Notes: generated from the sequence alone by a model not told the origin. Positions 1 through 5,937 are shown, counted from the first letter of the stretch. The stretch: 6,019 bases of DNA from SVTX01 sp045132775 (GCA_045132775.1 JBGUSX010000082.1:1-6019); one strand, 5' to 3'. Numbers and translations are program-made.

Positions 1-29
1 CCCCCCCCCCCCCCCCCCCCCCCCCCCCC
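1..29. other. 29-base C homopolymer at the contig edge, probable artefact
   Basis: The first 29 bases are all C (a G run on the minus strand, the direction of transcription of the operon). No comparable homopolymer occurs elsewhere in the window. Long G runs are a known failure product of two-colour Illumina chemistry, where no signal is read as G, so a false extension at a contig end is the simplest explanation. The 30 bases between it and the scpB stop look like ordinary sequence and contain no terminator hairpin that I can see. Confidence 0.8.
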
Positions 30-59
30 TACATTGTAGACCGTTCGCTAAATTGCAAT

Positions 60-704
60 TTACTGTTCCTTATCCTCTATGTTTTCCGCTGCCTGCGCAA
101 CCGCGAGCGCGGAGGAGAATCCTACCTCCTCGACGGCAAGAGCTTCTTCGGCGGGGGCGGGGGTGAATTCGGTCTCGGGGAGGTCGTCGAGCGACGAGAG
201 ACCAAACACACGCAAGAATTTCTCGGTCGTCGTGTAGAGCATGGGGCGACCGGGAGCATCGAGACGCGAGAGCGACTCAATAAGTCCTTTATCTATAAGG
301 GAAGTCATAGCGTAGGATGAATCAACTCCGCGAACGGCATCGACGAATGCGCGCGTTACGGGCTGATTATATGCGACAACTGCGAGAGCCTCGAGGGTCG
401 ATGCGGAGAGGTTACCTCCCCGCCTGATACCGAGAGCCTCGCGTATGTAGGGGAGAAATTCCTCCTTTGTCGCGAGCTGACAGGACTCGGGGTACATAAG
501 TAAGAGAAGTCCGCGCTTTGACCCTGCGCCGTTGTACTCCTCGCTCATAGCCTCGACGATGCTCTTGACGTCCTTTTTTGAGAGTCCGAGTACCTCGGAG
601 AGCTTTTCGTATTCTATCGGGTGACCTGCGGCGAAAAGGATAGCTTCTATCGCGCTCGTCACCTTTTCAAGTGTTATTTCGATCTTTTCGGCTTCCTGAC
701 TCAT
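60..704 (-). CDS. scpB: Segregation and condensation protein B (ScpB)
   Basis: ScpB is a winged-helix kleisin-interacting (KITE) protein that dimerises and binds ScpA in the SMC-ScpAB complex, which loads near the origin and helps resolve and compact sister chromosomes in the cytoplasm. The 214-residue protein has the family signature: an N-terminal winged helix starting at AIEAILFAAGHPI (about residues 18-30), then LEALAVVAYNQPVTR (about 104-118), VRGVDSS (about 124-130) and GRPMLYTTTEKFLRVFGL (about 152-169). This last block is the conserved second winged helix. About 40 Ala/Glu-rich residues follow and look disordered. Bacillus-type ScpB is near 200 residues, so this is full length. The ATG overlaps the scpA TGA as ATGA, and an AAGGAGG ribosome site lies inside the scpA end with about 9 nt spacing, which fixes the start and implies translational coupling. 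Identification is secure. Confidence 0.95.
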   Translation of the reverse strand: MSQEAEKIEITLEKVTSAIEAILFAAGHPIEYEKLSEVLGLSKKDVKSIVEAMSEEYNGAGSKRGLLLLMYPESCQLATKEEFLPYIREALGIRRGGNLSASTLEALAVVAYNQPVTRAFVDAVRGVDSSYAMTSLIDKGLIESLSRLDAPGRPMLYTTTEKFLRVFGLSSLDDLPETEFTPAPAEEALAVEEVGFSSALAVAQAAENIEDKEQ

Positions 705-1516
705 TTCTCGTCGCCTCCTTCGGTCTCGTTTTCGGTATTGCTGTCATTTTGTTCTTCATCGGACTGCTTGTCCGAGGTTATCACGTCGTCGGGGTCGTCG
801 TTTATGACGAACTGCGCCCCGTCGTCAAGAAGCGTGCCCTCAAAGTCGTGAATGAGGATCTTTCTGATCTTGATAAGCTCAAGAACACCGAGGAATATCG
901 CGATGAGATCGGGGAGTGAGACCGAGTCGGAGAGGATCTCCTTTAAGGTCGTCACCCTCTTTTTCTGCATGCGGCGGATGATTCCCGTGATCTTGACCTC
1001 AACGGGCACGATGGGAGAGCTTATCATAGGTGTGAAGACCTCGCGCTCTATCTTCGGTCTGTTTTCATTATAGGTGATTATCCTGCGCACCGCAATACAG
1101 AGCTTTTCTATATCGTGATCGAGCACGAAGGTCTTATCTATACTGATCTCGTCGGTATCCTTTTCAAGTCTGCCCGAGAAGCGCGGATAGATAAGAGCCA
1201 TCTTCTTTGCCGCTTCCTTAGCCTGCTGGTATTTAAGCAGGGCATCGGCGAGGGCGGCACGGGGGTCTTCCTCTTCCTCCTCGACCTTGGGGAGCAGAAG
1301 CTTGCTCTTGATGAGCATAAGCTCGCTCGCCATAACGATAAACTCGCTTGCAAGCTCCATATCAAGCTTCTGCGCCTCCTCGATGTACTCAAGGTACTGC
1401 TCGCAGATGATATTTATCTTGATGTCGTCGATCGACATCTTGTTTTTCTGAATAAGAGACAAGAGAAGGTCCAGAGGTCCTTCGAATATTTCAAGACGGT
1501 AACTCAGTGCGTCCAT
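701..1516 (-). CDS. scpA: Segregation and condensation protein A (ScpA kleisin)
   Basis: ScpA is the bacterial kleisin: its N-terminal domain binds the neck of one SMC subunit, its C-terminal winged helix binds the head of the other, and its middle binds the ScpB dimer, closing the SMC ring. The 271-residue protein opens with the diagnostic YRLEIFEGPLDLLLSLI (about residues 6-22), continues with the helical SMC-neck segment (ASEFIVMASELMLIKSKLLLP, about 56-76), an acidic linker EEEEED, and a C-terminal winged helix (about 175-226, RRMQKKRVTTLKEIL and IAIFLGVLELIKIRKI). The last 40 or so residues are strongly acidic and Asn/Glu-rich, an extension beyond the folded domain that is probably disordered. 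The start is fixed by AAAGGAGGT ending 6 nt upstream of the ATG. It follows the M50 gene by 31 nt and overlaps scpB by 4 nt. Confidence 0.95.
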   Translation of the reverse strand: MDALSYRLEIFEGPLDLLLSLIQKNKMSIDDIKINIICEQYLEYIEEAQKLDMELASEFIVMASELMLIKSKLLLPKVEEEEEDPRAALADALLKYQQAKEAAKKMALIYPRFSGRLEKDTDEISIDKTFVLDHDIEKLCIAVRRIITYNENRPKIEREVFTPMISSPIVPVEVKITGIIRRMQKKRVTTLKEILSDSVSLPDLIAIFLGVLELIKIRKILIHDFEGTLLDDGAQFVINDDPDDVITSDKQSDEEQNDSNTENETEGGDEK

Positions 1517-1547
1517 AAGCGACCTCCTTTCCTTAAAGCGTCGTTAA

Positions 1548-2264
1548 TTAAAAGATAAGCATCGACAAAAGGTTGAATACGGGAGCGGATATAAGATCAA
1601 AGAGCTTATCCGCAAGCCAACCGAACGGGGAGAAATTGAAGATGCGCGAAAAAGCGATCATAGCGATGAGGATCGCGAACATAATGTATCTCTCGTATTT
1701 CATCATCGAGAAATAGAGTCTGTCGGGGAGAAAGAGCGAGAAGAATCTCGAGCCGTCAAACGGCGGTACGGGAATGAGATTGAAGACCGCGAGCATGAAA
1801 TTCATAAATCCGAAGTAGTAGAAGAAGGTCAGAATTATCTGCATAATATTACCTGCAAGCTCACTTTGGAGTATATCACCCGAAAAGCGAAAGAAGAGAA
1901 CGAGCGTAACGGAATAGAGCAGAGCACCGATGACACCGAGGATAAGGTTGGATATCGGACCCGCTATTGCGGTAAATGCCATACCCCTCTTGGGATTTCT
2001 GAAATTTCTTGCGTTGATCGGCACGGGCTTTGCCCATCCGTAGCCGAAGACCAGCATACAAAGCGAGCCCATAGGGTCAAGATGCTTTGCGGGGTTCAAG
2101 GTCACTCTGCCGAGGTTGTACGCGGTTCTATCGCCCATTTTATAAGCGATATAGCCGTGCGCCGCCTCGTGCGTTGAGAGCGAAATAAGTATTACGGGGA
2201 TCGTAAGCAAAAGGCTTATGATGATATCTCTGATATCACCGCCCGAAAGGATCGAAAAAAGCAT
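1548..2264 (-). CDS. Site-2 protease family (M50) intramembrane metalloprotease
   Basis: This is a polytopic membrane zinc protease of the M50 family, which cleaves substrates within the membrane; its own substrate cannot be read from the sequence. The 238-residue protein has an N-terminal hydrophobic helix (about 11-30) that runs into the zinc-binding HEAAH motif at residues 32-36, then the GxxxxxLGRVTLNP region (about 44-58), and the second metal motif NLIPVPPFDG at about 162-171, whose Asp170 is the third zinc ligand. Further hydrophobic segments lie at about 95-127, 139-165, 193-207 and 221-238. No PDZ or CBS domain is present, so it is the short form common in Firmicutes, not the RseP/RasP type. 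The ATG is preceded by CGGAGGA about 6 nt away. It sits 17 nt after engB and 31 nt before scpA. Conserved placement next to scpAB in Clostridia suggests operon linkage, not a known joint function. Confidence 0.93.
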   Translation of the reverse strand: MLFSILSGGDIRDIIISLLLTIPVILISLSTHEAAHGYIAYKMGDRTAYNLGRVTLNPAKHLDPMGSLCMLVFGYGWAKPVPINARNFRNPKRGMAFTAIAGPISNLILGVIGALLYSVTLVLFFRFSGDILQSELAGNIMQIILTFFYYFGFMNFMLAVFNLIPVPPFDGSRFFSLFLPDRLYFSMMKYERYIMFAILIAMIAFSRIFNFSPFGWLADKLFDLISAPVFNLLSMLIF

Positions 2265-2281
2265 ATTGGTCCTCCGAATAT

Positions 2282-2890
2282 TTACAGTTTAATATCGGCG
2301 AGGTCAGCTATCGCGCGCCAGAGCTCTGTCTTGCCCTCGCCCTTGAGGGATGAAAAGGGGATGATGGGAGTGTTTTCCGCTATGAGCTCGTCGCTCGTGA
2401 TCTTCTCGATGATAGCGGCGCGGTCGGTCTTGTTGAGCTTATCAATCTTCGTTATTGCGATGATATAGGGCATTTCGACGCTGTTCATGTACTCTATCAT
2501 CATAGCGTCGTCGCGAGTGATACCCGCGCGGCTGTCAATGAGCTGAACTACGCCGCGGACGAGATCGATATTTTTATTCTTTGTAAAATAGCCGTCGGTA
2601 AGGCTCTGCCAAGCCCCCTGGCTGTCCTTGCTCCTTGCAGCAAAGCCGTAGCCCGGGAGGTCGACGAGAAAGAGCTTTTTGTCCACCTCGTAGAAGTTGA
2701 CCGTGACGGTCTTTCCGGGAGTAGCCGAAACACGAGCGAGGCTCTTTCTGCCCAGCAGGGTGTTGATAAGCGAGCTTTTGCCAACGTTAGAGCGTCCCGA
2801 GAGAGCTACCTGAACGATAGGGTCGGTCGGGAACTGACTTGCAAAGCCTGCGGTCATTTTAAGGTTTACGTTTTGAGTGTTAAGTCCCAT
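2282..2890 (-). CDS. engB: Ribosome biogenesis GTPase EngB/YsxC (YihA family)
   Basis: EngB (YsxC in Bacillus, YihA in E. coli) is a Ras-like GTPase needed for late assembly of the 50S ribosomal subunit. All GTPase motifs are visible in the 202 residues: G1 GRSNVGKS (32-39), G2 Thr in ATPGKT (56-61), G3 DLPGYG (77-82), G4 TKID (147-150) and G5 SSLKG (170-174). The TPGKT and DLPGYGFA stretches are specific to this family and not to Era or Der. Length matches the roughly 195-residue Bacillus protein. The ATG is the first possible start because an in-frame TAA lies one codon upstream (2896-2894), yet no Shine-Dalgarno sequence sits at normal distance: AAGGAG is 23 nt away, separated by a hairpin (see the entry for 2891-2920). 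It starts 63 nt after lon and ends 17 nt before the M50 gene. Confidence 0.95.
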   Translation of the reverse strand: MGLNTQNVNLKMTAGFASQFPTDPIVQVALSGRSNVGKSSLINTLLGRKSLARVSATPGKTVTVNFYEVDKKLFLVDLPGYGFAARSKDSQGAWQSLTDGYFTKNKNIDLVRGVVQLIDSRAGITRDDAMMIEYMNSVEMPYIIAITKIDKLNKTDRAAIIEKITSDELIAENTPIIPFSSLKGEGKTELWRAIADLADIKL

Positions 2891-2922
2891 TTTTTAAGAA
2901 GGCGCAAGCGCCTCTCCTTCAT
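2866..2922 (-). CDS. Possible 18-residue upstream reading frame overlapping the engB start
   Basis: An ATG at 2922-2920 opens a short frame (MKERRLRLLKKWDLTLKT) that contains the engB ribosome site and hairpin and ends at TAA 2868-2866, inside engB in another frame. It would allow coupled translation of engB by termination-reinitiation. No ribosome site precedes it (the upstream bases are AT-rich), and a basic 18-residue frame can easily occur by chance, so this is a weak call recorded only because the engB initiation region is unusual. Confidence 0.12.
   Translation of the reverse strand: MKERRLRLLKKWDLTLKT
2891..2920 (-). promoter_or_regulatory. Spaced Shine-Dalgarno with intervening hairpin before engB
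   Basis: In the mRNA, GAAGGAG (2920-2914) is followed by the hairpin AGGCG-CTTG-CGCCT (2913-2900), then TTCTTAAAAA and the engB ATG. The ribosome site is 23 nt from the ATG, too far for normal use, but if the 14-nt hairpin is folded the remaining distance is 9 nt, which is optimal. CTTG closed by G-C is a known stable tetraloop. A hairpin that brings a distant Shine-Dalgarno close to its start is established for phage T4 gene 38. A second reading is a weak terminator after lon (5-bp GC stem plus TTCTT), but the U tract is poor. Confidence 0.5.
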
Positions 2923-2953
2923 TATTATTGGTCGTTTTATGGAAAATTTTTCA

Positions 2954-5389
2954 TCAAGTGCGGCTCTTTGCGTTCGCGCGTGTGCGCGAGGGGGAAGAGG
3001 CAGGAATAGCATCCGCAATCTTTTTCTCCCGTGCGATCTCCTCGTCGCGAATCGCAGGCACTACCGTGGGGCAGAGAGCGTGCGAGAGCACCTCACTTGC
3101 GCGGCGGCAGGGGATAAAGGTCGCGTTTTCGCGCACCACGGGGTCGATCTTGTCAAGATCCTTTAAGTTGTCCGCAGGGATGATTATCGTCTTGACACCC
3201 GCGGAGTAAGCCGCCATGGTCTTCTCACGCAGTCCTCCTATCGCGAGCACGTTGCCGCGAATGGTGATCTCGCCCGTCATAGCAACGTCGCGGCGGACGG
3301 GAATACCCGAAAGCGCGCTGATGAGTGCCGTAAGAGTCGTGATACCTGCGCTGGGTCCGTCCTTCGGGACCGCGCCCTCGGGGAAGTGGATATGTATATC
3401 CTTTTTAGCGTAGAAATCGGTAGGAATGTTGTATTTTTCCGCGATCTGACGCGCGCATGTGATAGCCGCGTGCGCGGATTCCTTCATAACGTCGCCAAGC
3501 GAGCCCGTAAGCTCAAGCTTGCCCGTTCCGTCCATCACCGCGCACTCGACCTTGAGCAGATCGCCGCCCGACTGGGTGTAAGCCATTCCGTTGACTGTGC
3601 CCACCTCGTCGTATTCGCCGACGGTCTCGGATATGATCTTGCGAGGACCGAGAAGGCTCTCAAGATCGGAGGGCTTTACGCTCATGGATCTAGCGCCGGT
3701 CTCGATCATACGCTTTGCGGCTTTACGGCAAAGTGCGGCGATCTCTCGCTCAAGATTTCTGACACCCGACTCACGCGTGTAGCCGTCGATGAGCTCGGAG
3801 AGGGCAGCGTCGCTTATGCGGAGGGTTCGCTTGTTGAGCCCGTGACGACTCAGCTGCTTGCCGATAAGATGATTTTTCGCAATAGACATCTTCTCGGACT
3901 TTGTGTATGTGTGGAGCTCGATGATCTCCATTCTGTCAAGCAGGGGACGGGGAACTCTGTCAAGAGAGTTTGCCGTTGCAATAAATATGCAGTCGGAAAG
4001 ATCGAATGGAAGCTCTACGAAATGGTCGCGGAAAAACTTGTTCTGCTCGGGGTCAAGGACCTCAAGCATGGCTGATGCGGGGTCTCCGCGGCCGTCGCTC
4101 GCCATTTTGTCTATCTCGTCAAGCAGGATAAGGGGATTTCTGACACCTGCCTGAGTCACTGCGTTGATGATACGTCCGGGCATAGCTCCGACGTAGGTCT
4201 TTCTGTGTCCGCGGATGTCAGCCTCGTCACGCACACCGCCCAGAGAGACGCGAACGTACTTGCGCTTCATCGCCTTTGCGAGCGAGGAAGCGATAGAGGT
4301 CTTTCCGACACCGGGAGGGCCGTAGAGACAGATTATCTGTCCCTTAAGGTCGGGATTGAGCTGCTTTACCGCAAGGTATTCAAGGAGTCTGTCCTTTACG
4401 TCGTCAAGCCCCTCGTGGTCGGCATCGAGAATCTTCTTTGCCGCCGTGATGTCGGCGCGGTCGTCTGTGACCTTGGTCCACGGGATGTCAAGGCAGACGT
4501 CAAGGTAGTTTCCAAGGACCGTAGCCTCAGCCGAGCCGAAGGGGGATTTTGCGAGCCTGTCTGTCTCCTTGTGGAGCTTTTTCCTCACGTCCTCGGGGAG
4601 TGAGAGCGAGTCGATCTTTATTCTGTATTCGTCTATCTCGGACATCGAGGTGTCACCGAGCTCGTCCTGAATGACCCTCATCTCCTCGCGCAGATAGTAC
4701 TCGCGCTGACCGCGGTTTATCTTCTCGCGCGTTTTTCTGTGGAGCTCGTTTTCAAGGCGGAGCACCTCTATCTCGTCCTCGGCGATCTCAAGAACGGTCT
4801 CTATTCTTCTGTACGGCTCGAAGATAGCGAGTATCTCGAGCTTATCCTCGTGCTTGATAAAGAGACCGGACGCAATCACGTCGGCAAGCTGTGCGGGGTT
4901 TTTGATGCCCTTGAAGCTTCCGATAACGTTCTCGGCAGGGGGAGGGAGAAGCTTTGCCATTGCAACTGCGGCTTCGTTGAGCCTGCGCAGGTAGGCTTGA
5001 CTTTTAACGCTCGGACCGTCGGGGAGGGTGACGGTCTTGCACATCGCGCTTACGGTGTAGTATCTGCCTGTTTTGCGCATGTCGGCGATCGCGGCGCGGG
5101 AAACACCCTCCGCGATGCATCTGACAGTCTGCTCGCCCGTGTTTATGAGCTGCTTGACTTTGATTACCGTACCGATCTCAAAGAGGTCGGCATTTTCGTC
5201 CTCGTCGTATTTGTAGGGAACGGCAACGGCGTATTTCGAGCCCTCGAACGCCTCTCTCGCGGCTTCGCGCGAGCAGTATTTCGTTTCGCTTATTTCAAGA
5301 TTTACGATCTCACCGGGAAAGGTGACCGTATCCTCGGTGACGATAAGGGGAAGGGAGAGCATCTCTGCTCTTGTGGTATACTCTGACAT
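2954..5389 (-). CDS. lon: ATP-dependent protease La (Lon)
   Basis: Lon is a hexameric AAA+ serine protease of the cytoplasm that degrades misfolded proteins and selected regulators. The 811 residues show the full LonA layout: N-terminal substrate-binding domain from about residue 11 (LSLPLIVTEDTVTFPGE) to about 200, a charged helical segment about 205-300 (including REYYLREEMRVIQDELG), the AAA+ module with Walker A GPPGVGKT (357-364) and Walker B LLDEID (422-427), sensor-2 region GVRNLEREI (542-550), and the protease domain with PKDGPSAG, where Ser680 is catalytic, and Lys723 in GGLREKT. The Ser-Lys spacing of 43 equals that of E. coli (679/722). About 30 hydrophilic, Arg/Lys/Ser-rich residues extend past the usual end. 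The ATG is the first start after an in-frame TAA (5401-5399); its ribosome site GGAGA lies a rather long 12 nt upstream. It ends with tandem TGA stops (2956-2951). It leads the operon. Confidence 0.97.
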   Translation of the reverse strand: MSEYTTRAEMLSLPLIVTEDTVTFPGEIVNLEISETKYCSREAAREAFEGSKYAVAVPYKYDEDENADLFEIGTVIKVKQLINTGEQTVRCIAEGVSRAAIADMRKTGRYYTVSAMCKTVTLPDGPSVKSQAYLRRLNEAAVAMAKLLPPPAENVIGSFKGIKNPAQLADVIASGLFIKHEDKLEILAIFEPYRRIETVLEIAEDEIEVLRLENELHRKTREKINRGQREYYLREEMRVIQDELGDTSMSEIDEYRIKIDSLSLPEDVRKKLHKETDRLAKSPFGSAEATVLGNYLDVCLDIPWTKVTDDRADITAAKKILDADHEGLDDVKDRLLEYLAVKQLNPDLKGQIICLYGPPGVGKTSIASSLAKAMKRKYVRVSLGGVRDEADIRGHRKTYVGAMPGRIINAVTQAGVRNPLILLDEIDKMASDGRGDPASAMLEVLDPEQNKFFRDHFVELPFDLSDCIFIATANSLDRVPRPLLDRMEIIELHTYTKSEKMSIAKNHLIGKQLSRHGLNKRTLRISDAALSELIDGYTRESGVRNLEREIAALCRKAAKRMIETGARSMSVKPSDLESLLGPRKIISETVGEYDEVGTVNGMAYTQSGGDLLKVECAVMDGTGKLELTGSLGDVMKESAHAAITCARQIAEKYNIPTDFYAKKDIHIHFPEGAVPKDGPSAGITTLTALISALSGIPVRRDVAMTGEITIRGNVLAIGGLREKTMAAYSAGVKTIIIPADNLKDLDKIDPVVRENATFIPCRRASEVLSHALCPTVVPAIRDEEIAREKKIADAIPASSPSRTRANAKSRT

Positions 5390-5472
5390 TGTTGATTGTT
5401 ATCTCCGTTTTTTAGTGGTATATATGTTTATGCGGGGCATTTTCAGTGAAAAGAACACCGCAGACTTTATCG
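5390..5472 (-). promoter_or_regulatory. lon 5' untranslated region with ribosome site
   Basis: This is the predicted leader of lon. It carries CGGAGA (5407-5402), the only ribosome-site match near the ATG, at 12 nt spacing. A possible fold pairs TGCGG with CCGCA (5462-5458 with 5435-5431) around an inner 5-bp stem TTTTC/GAAAA with a 3-nt loop (5452-5440). The stems are short and partly AT, so the structure is weakly supported. No CIRCE (HrcA) or CtsR operator is present here or elsewhere upstream, which argues against classical heat-shock repressor control. Confidence 0.45.
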
Positions 5473-5509
5473 ATTATATCATTATATCATATATTCGCGC
5501 AAATTTCCA
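5473..5509 (-). promoter_or_regulatory. Tandem extended -10 promoters for lon
   Basis: Reading toward lon, TGATATAAT occurs twice in succession (5489-5481 and 5481-5473, sharing one base). Each is a perfect TATAAT with the TGn extension, typical of sigma-A promoters that need little -35 contact. The upstream copy has TGGAAA (5509-5504; 4 of 6 consensus bases) at 17 bp; the downstream copy has TTGCGC (5502-5497; 3 of 6) at 18 bp. The 60 bases upstream are very AT-rich and could act as an UP element. Predicted starts are near 5474 and 5466, giving a leader of about 77-85 nt. The duplication could allow start-site choice. Confidence 0.6.
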
Positions 5510-5560
5510 TAGTTTTTTATAATTTTAACATTTTGTACAATATATTATATATCAGTCAAC

Positions 5561-5604
5561 AAAAAAAGGCAAAAAGAAAGCACAACCTTCCTTTTTCGTT
5601 GCGC
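5561..5604 (-). terminator. Rho-independent terminator-like hairpin upstream of lon
   Basis: GCGCAAC (5604-5598) pairs with GTTGTGC (5586-5580), giving 7 bp with one G-U pair and an 11-nt purine-rich loop. It is followed directly by TTTCTTTTT, GCC and seven more T residues (5579-5561). This would end minus-strand transcripts arriving from the promoter near 5703. A competing, longer stem uses the same 3' arm with a distant 5' arm (5652-5642), and its 3' side also abuts the U tract, so either fold might terminate. Confidence 0.5.
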
Positions 5605-5662
5605 ACGGATATCATAAGATTGATATTTCGCAGAAAAGACTGAAAGTTGTGCAGGAATATAA

Positions 5663-5690
5663 TAAAGTGCAGACGCGGATCAGCACTTTA
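5663..5690 (-). repeat. 8-bp perfect inverted repeat near the predicted transcript start
   Basis: TAAAGTGC and GCACTTTA flank a 12-nt centre (5671-5682). The repeat begins about 6 nt after the predicted start of the minus-strand promoter, so it could be the first hairpin of the RNA or a DNA operator overlapping the initially transcribed region. Half-site order and spacing differ from CIRCE (TTAGCACTC-N9-GAGTGCTAA), so HrcA is not suggested. No U tract follows immediately on either strand (only TTATATT on the minus strand), so it is not a good terminator. Confidence 0.55.
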
Positions 5691-5702
5691 CTCGGGATAA
5701 TC

Positions 5703-5731
5703 ATTATACACCTTGAGCGGCGATTTGTAAA
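5703..5731 (-). promoter_or_regulatory. Near-consensus sigma-A promoter reading toward lon
   Basis: TTTACA (5731-5726; 5 of 6 consensus bases) lies 17 bp before a perfect TATAAT (5708-5703). This is the best-scoring -35/-10 pair that I can find in the intergenic region. The predicted start is near 5696, over 300 nt upstream of the lon ATG, and immediately before the inverted repeat and the structured segment. That distance favours a separate small RNA or a long regulated leader over a plain lon promoter. Confidence 0.6.
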
Positions 5732-5742
5732 TATCCATTTTG

Positions 5743-5759
5743 TACGATTTTTTGTCGTA
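5743..5759. promoter_or_regulatory. Inverted repeat TACGA-N7-TCGTA, site 1
   Basis: A 17-bp dyad TACGA-TTTTTTG-TCGTA is centred at 5751, about 55 bp upstream of the predicted start at 5696 and 12 bp from the -35 box. That is a typical position for an activator dimer. The same half sites and the same 7-bp spacing recur at 5791-5807. The right half with flank, TTTGTCGTA, resembles a Spo0A box (TTTGTCGAA) with one change, but the dyad form is not typical for Spo0A. The regulator is unknown. Confidence 0.5.
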
Positions 5760-5790
5760 ATTTTTGGTGAAAAGTATAGGGTGAAAAATT

Positions 5791-5807
5791 TACGAGCATT
5801 TGTCGTA
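5791..5807. promoter_or_regulatory. Inverted repeat TACGA-N7-TCGTA, site 2
   Basis: This is a second exact copy of the half sites (TACGA-GCATTTG-TCGTA), centred at 5799, which is 48 bp from site 1. The spacers differ in sequence apart from ending TTTG or TTG, which is what a protein-binding dyad under selection would look like. The right side continues as TGTCGTAGTG, repeated at 5840-5849. Confidence 0.5.
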
Positions 5808-5839
5808 GTGCTTTTTGTGGATTTTCTACAATGCCCCAA

Positions 5840-5849
5840 TGTCGTAGTG
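5840..5849. promoter_or_regulatory. Third half site TGTCGTAGTG
   Basis: The 10-base string TGTCGTAGTG at 5801-5810 recurs exactly here, 39 bp away. A full left half is absent: the nearest candidate is CTACAA at 5826-5831, spaced too far. It may be a degenerate third binding site for the same regulator. Confidence 0.35.
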
Positions 5850-5937
5850 AGATTCAGATTTTGATTTATCGGTGGGTTGCTATTGGACAAACGATTTAAA
5901 TTACCGCCACGGCTACCAAACGCACGTCACCCACACA

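Larger units (their letters stand above)
5561..5696 (-). ncRNA. Candidate structured small RNA or lon leader attenuator
   Basis: A transcript from the promoter at 5731-5703 would run from about 5696 to the U-rich tract at 5579-5561, about 136 nt. It would contain a first hairpin (5690-5663), then an 11-bp long-range stem GCACAACTTTC (5652-5642) with GAAGGTTGTGC (5590-5580) including one G-U pair, enclosing TGCG/CGCA (5632-5629 with 5603-5600) and ATATCA/TGATAT (5626-5621 with 5614-5609). The 3' arm GTTGTGC can instead pair with nearer GCGCAAC (5604-5598). The run of U residues on this strand only supports a minus-strand transcript. It may be a free small RNA, possibly comparable in layout to 6S-like RNAs but not recognised as one, or a leader that controls read-through into lon. 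I do not recognise a named RNA family. Confidence 0.4.

Noticed and set aside
1115..1558. 147-codon plus-strand frame across scpA
   Set aside because: It is antisense to the well-supported scpA gene and has no recognisable domain or ribosome site.
3386..4075. Long plus-strand reading frames inside lon, for example 229 and 215 codons
   Set aside because: They lie wholly antisense to an intact Lon with all motifs, and reflect codon bias in the opposite strand.
5658..5663. Plus-strand TATAAT
   Set aside because: No acceptable -35 box lies 15-19 bp upstream and no TGn extension is present.
5663..5690. CIRCE-like heat-shock operator
   Set aside because: Half sites are TAAAGTGC/GCACTTTA with 12-nt spacing, not TTAGCACTC/GAGTGCTAA with 9; order and spacing do not fit.
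5752..5780. Plus-strand promoter-like pair TTGTCG-N17-TATAGG
   Set aside because: Both hexamers match only 4 of 6 bases, the -35 falls inside the TACGA/TCGTA dyad, and the only possible plus-strand gene starts over 200 nt away.
5815..5824. DnaA box-like TTGTGGATTT
   Set aside because: A single imperfect match (TGTGGATTT against TGTGGATAA) without a cluster or other origin features.
5612..5890. 92-codon minus-strand reading frame upstream of lon
   Set aside because: It has a TTG start without ribosome site, low-complexity Asn/Thr/Ser/Arg composition and no recognisable family, and it overlaps the promoter, operator and hairpin signals.
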